A stretch of DNA of 20,715 bases from a virus, in IMG/VR virus record IMGVR_UViG_3300001812_000008, positions 1-20,715 of that record; one strand, given 5' to 3'. Shown here one piece after another: positions 19,847 through 20,715 of this stretch (positions within the stretch are counted from its first letter, which is position 1; each line of letters starts with the position of its first letter). The position numbers and the translations under genes are program-made. The notes under the pieces are model-generated. The model saw only the letters and a program-made list of their open reading frames with translations. It was not told the DNA's origin and did no database searches.

Positions 19847-20715
19847 ATGCGCGGCCACATCCGTCCCCGCGGCAAGAATAACTATTCCATAGTAATGGAC
19901 CTGGAGCCAGGCCCAAATGGGGAACGCCGGCAGAAATGGATCAGCGTTGCCAAATACCTGGGGCTACCAAAAGCAACAAAAAAACAGGCTGAGATTGTCT
20001 TGGCCGAAGTCCTTCAAAAACTTCGCACGCAAGATTTTATTCAGCCTGAAAAAGTCTCCCTGGGGGAGTACCTGCGTTACTGGCTGGAAAACTACGCCCG
20101 GCAATCGGTCCGGCAAACCACCATGGACAATTACACTAGCCTGATAGATAAGCATATAATTCCAGAACTTGGCCACATCCAGATAGCTAAGCTCTCTCCT
20201 ATGCACCTGCAGGAGTTCTACAACAAAAAGCTCCAATACGGTCGTGCTGACGGCAAACCCGGTGGGCTCGCACCAAAGACGGTCCGGGAGCTGCACTCCC
20301 TAATTCATAAAGCCCTGGATCAGGCCCTGAAGTGGCAAGCCGTTACAAAAAATGTGGCCCGGGCAGTCAGCCCTCCCCGGAAAGAGAAGAAAGAAATTAA
20401 GCATTGGACCAAAGACGAAGTCAAAGAATTTTTAAATAGTATCGAAAACGAAAGACTGTTTGCCCTCTACCACCTGGCACTCAACACCGGTATGCGCCGA
20501 GGGGAGCTGCTGGGGCTCCGGTGGGTGGACATGCGGCTGAATGACGGTTATGTCGCAGTAAGGCAGAACCTTGTGAAAACAAACTCCGGCATACTGATGC
20601 AAGAGCCTAAGACATCCAACAGTAGGCGGAATATATCTATTTCATCCAACACTGTGGCCGCCTTAAAAGCGCATAAAAAACAACAGCTTCAGGAAAAACT
20701 GGCCCATGGCCCGGA
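19847..20715 (+). CDS. int: Tyrosine-type integrase (cut by the right window edge)
   Basis: 289 codons are visible, with no stop before the end. Domains: an arm-type-binding N-terminus (about 1-65, RPRGKNNYSIVMDLEPG), a SAM-like core-binding domain (about 71-165, SLGEYLRYWLENYA), and the catalytic domain from about 186. Catalytic Arg is R217 in TGMRRGELLGLRW, and the beta-hairpin Lys is K255 in EPKTSNSRRN. The HxxR box and Tyr nucleophile lie beyond the edge. Start ATG at 19847 behind GTAGGAG. It catalyses site-specific integration and, with the excisionase-like protein, excision. The attachment site is expected downstream of it, outside the window. Confidence 0.93.
   Translation, partial: MRGHIRPRGKNNYSIVMDLEPGPNGERRQKWISVAKYLGLPKATKKQAEIVLAEVLQKLRTQDFIQPEKVSLGEYLRYWLENYARQSVRQTTMDNYTSLIDKHIIPELGHIQIAKLSPMHLQEFYNKKLQYGRADGKPGGLAPKTVRELHSLIHKALDQALKWQAVTKNVARAVSPPRKEKKEIKHWTKDEVKEFLNSIENERLFALYHLALNTGMRRGELLGLRWVDMRLNDGYVAVRQNLVKTNSGILMQEPKTSNSRRNISISSNTVAALKAHKKQQLQEKLAHGP

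Overview
The window is most of a temperate phage genome (a prophage, or a phage with a cut edge) of the tailed, siphovirus-like type that infects Bacillota. The host inference rests on strong AGGAGG-type ribosome sites, frequent TTG and GTG starts, sigma-A type promoters, and gene families typical of Firmicute phages: an SPP1 gp6-like portal, a DUF4355 scaffold, a Lin1244/Lin1753-type replication protein, a G39P-type helicase loader and an ArpU/RinA-type regulator. I cannot name a genus.

Layout from right to left, the direction of lytic transcription. At 19847 to the right edge is a tyrosine integrase, cut by the window end. At 18703-19763 are three unassigned accessory genes. At 15944-18539 is a control region with two complete divergent repressor switches in series. 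The right switch (17741/18105) has four copies of a TTCA-N6-CTGAAC operator, and its leftward arm leads into an excisionase-like gene. The left switch (15944/16282) has two good ATAACT-NN-RGTTAT operators and a third weaker one, and its leftward arm leads into the long early operon.

The early operon (16159 down to 6706) holds many tiny Cys-rich, probably zinc-binding proteins. It then carries a recombination module: a possible single-strand annealing protein, an SbcD-like nuclease and an SbcC-like ATPase. Next come replication genes: an initiator with iteron-like repeats inside it, and a helicase loader. After those are a VRR-NUC nuclease and an ArpU/RinA-like late regulator. A leftward terminator at 6648-6673 separates early from late genes.

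The late operon runs leftward: small and large terminase, portal, minor head protein of the MuF type, a small acidic protein, a terminator, scaffold and major capsid protein. Tail and lysis genes would lie left of position 1.

Four points stand out. The MuF protein carries an extra His/Asp-rich C-terminal domain and is followed by a small acidic gene, the layout of a phage-borne polymorphic toxin and its immunity protein. The double repressor switch places excision and replication under different operators. A compact rightward promoter plus terminator at 14766-14834 is predicted to make an RNA of only about 34 nt, antisense to the early operon. Iteron-like repeats beside a pyrimidine-rich tract inside the initiator gene suggest the phage origin. 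I saw no tRNA, rRNA, CRISPR array or insertion sequence.
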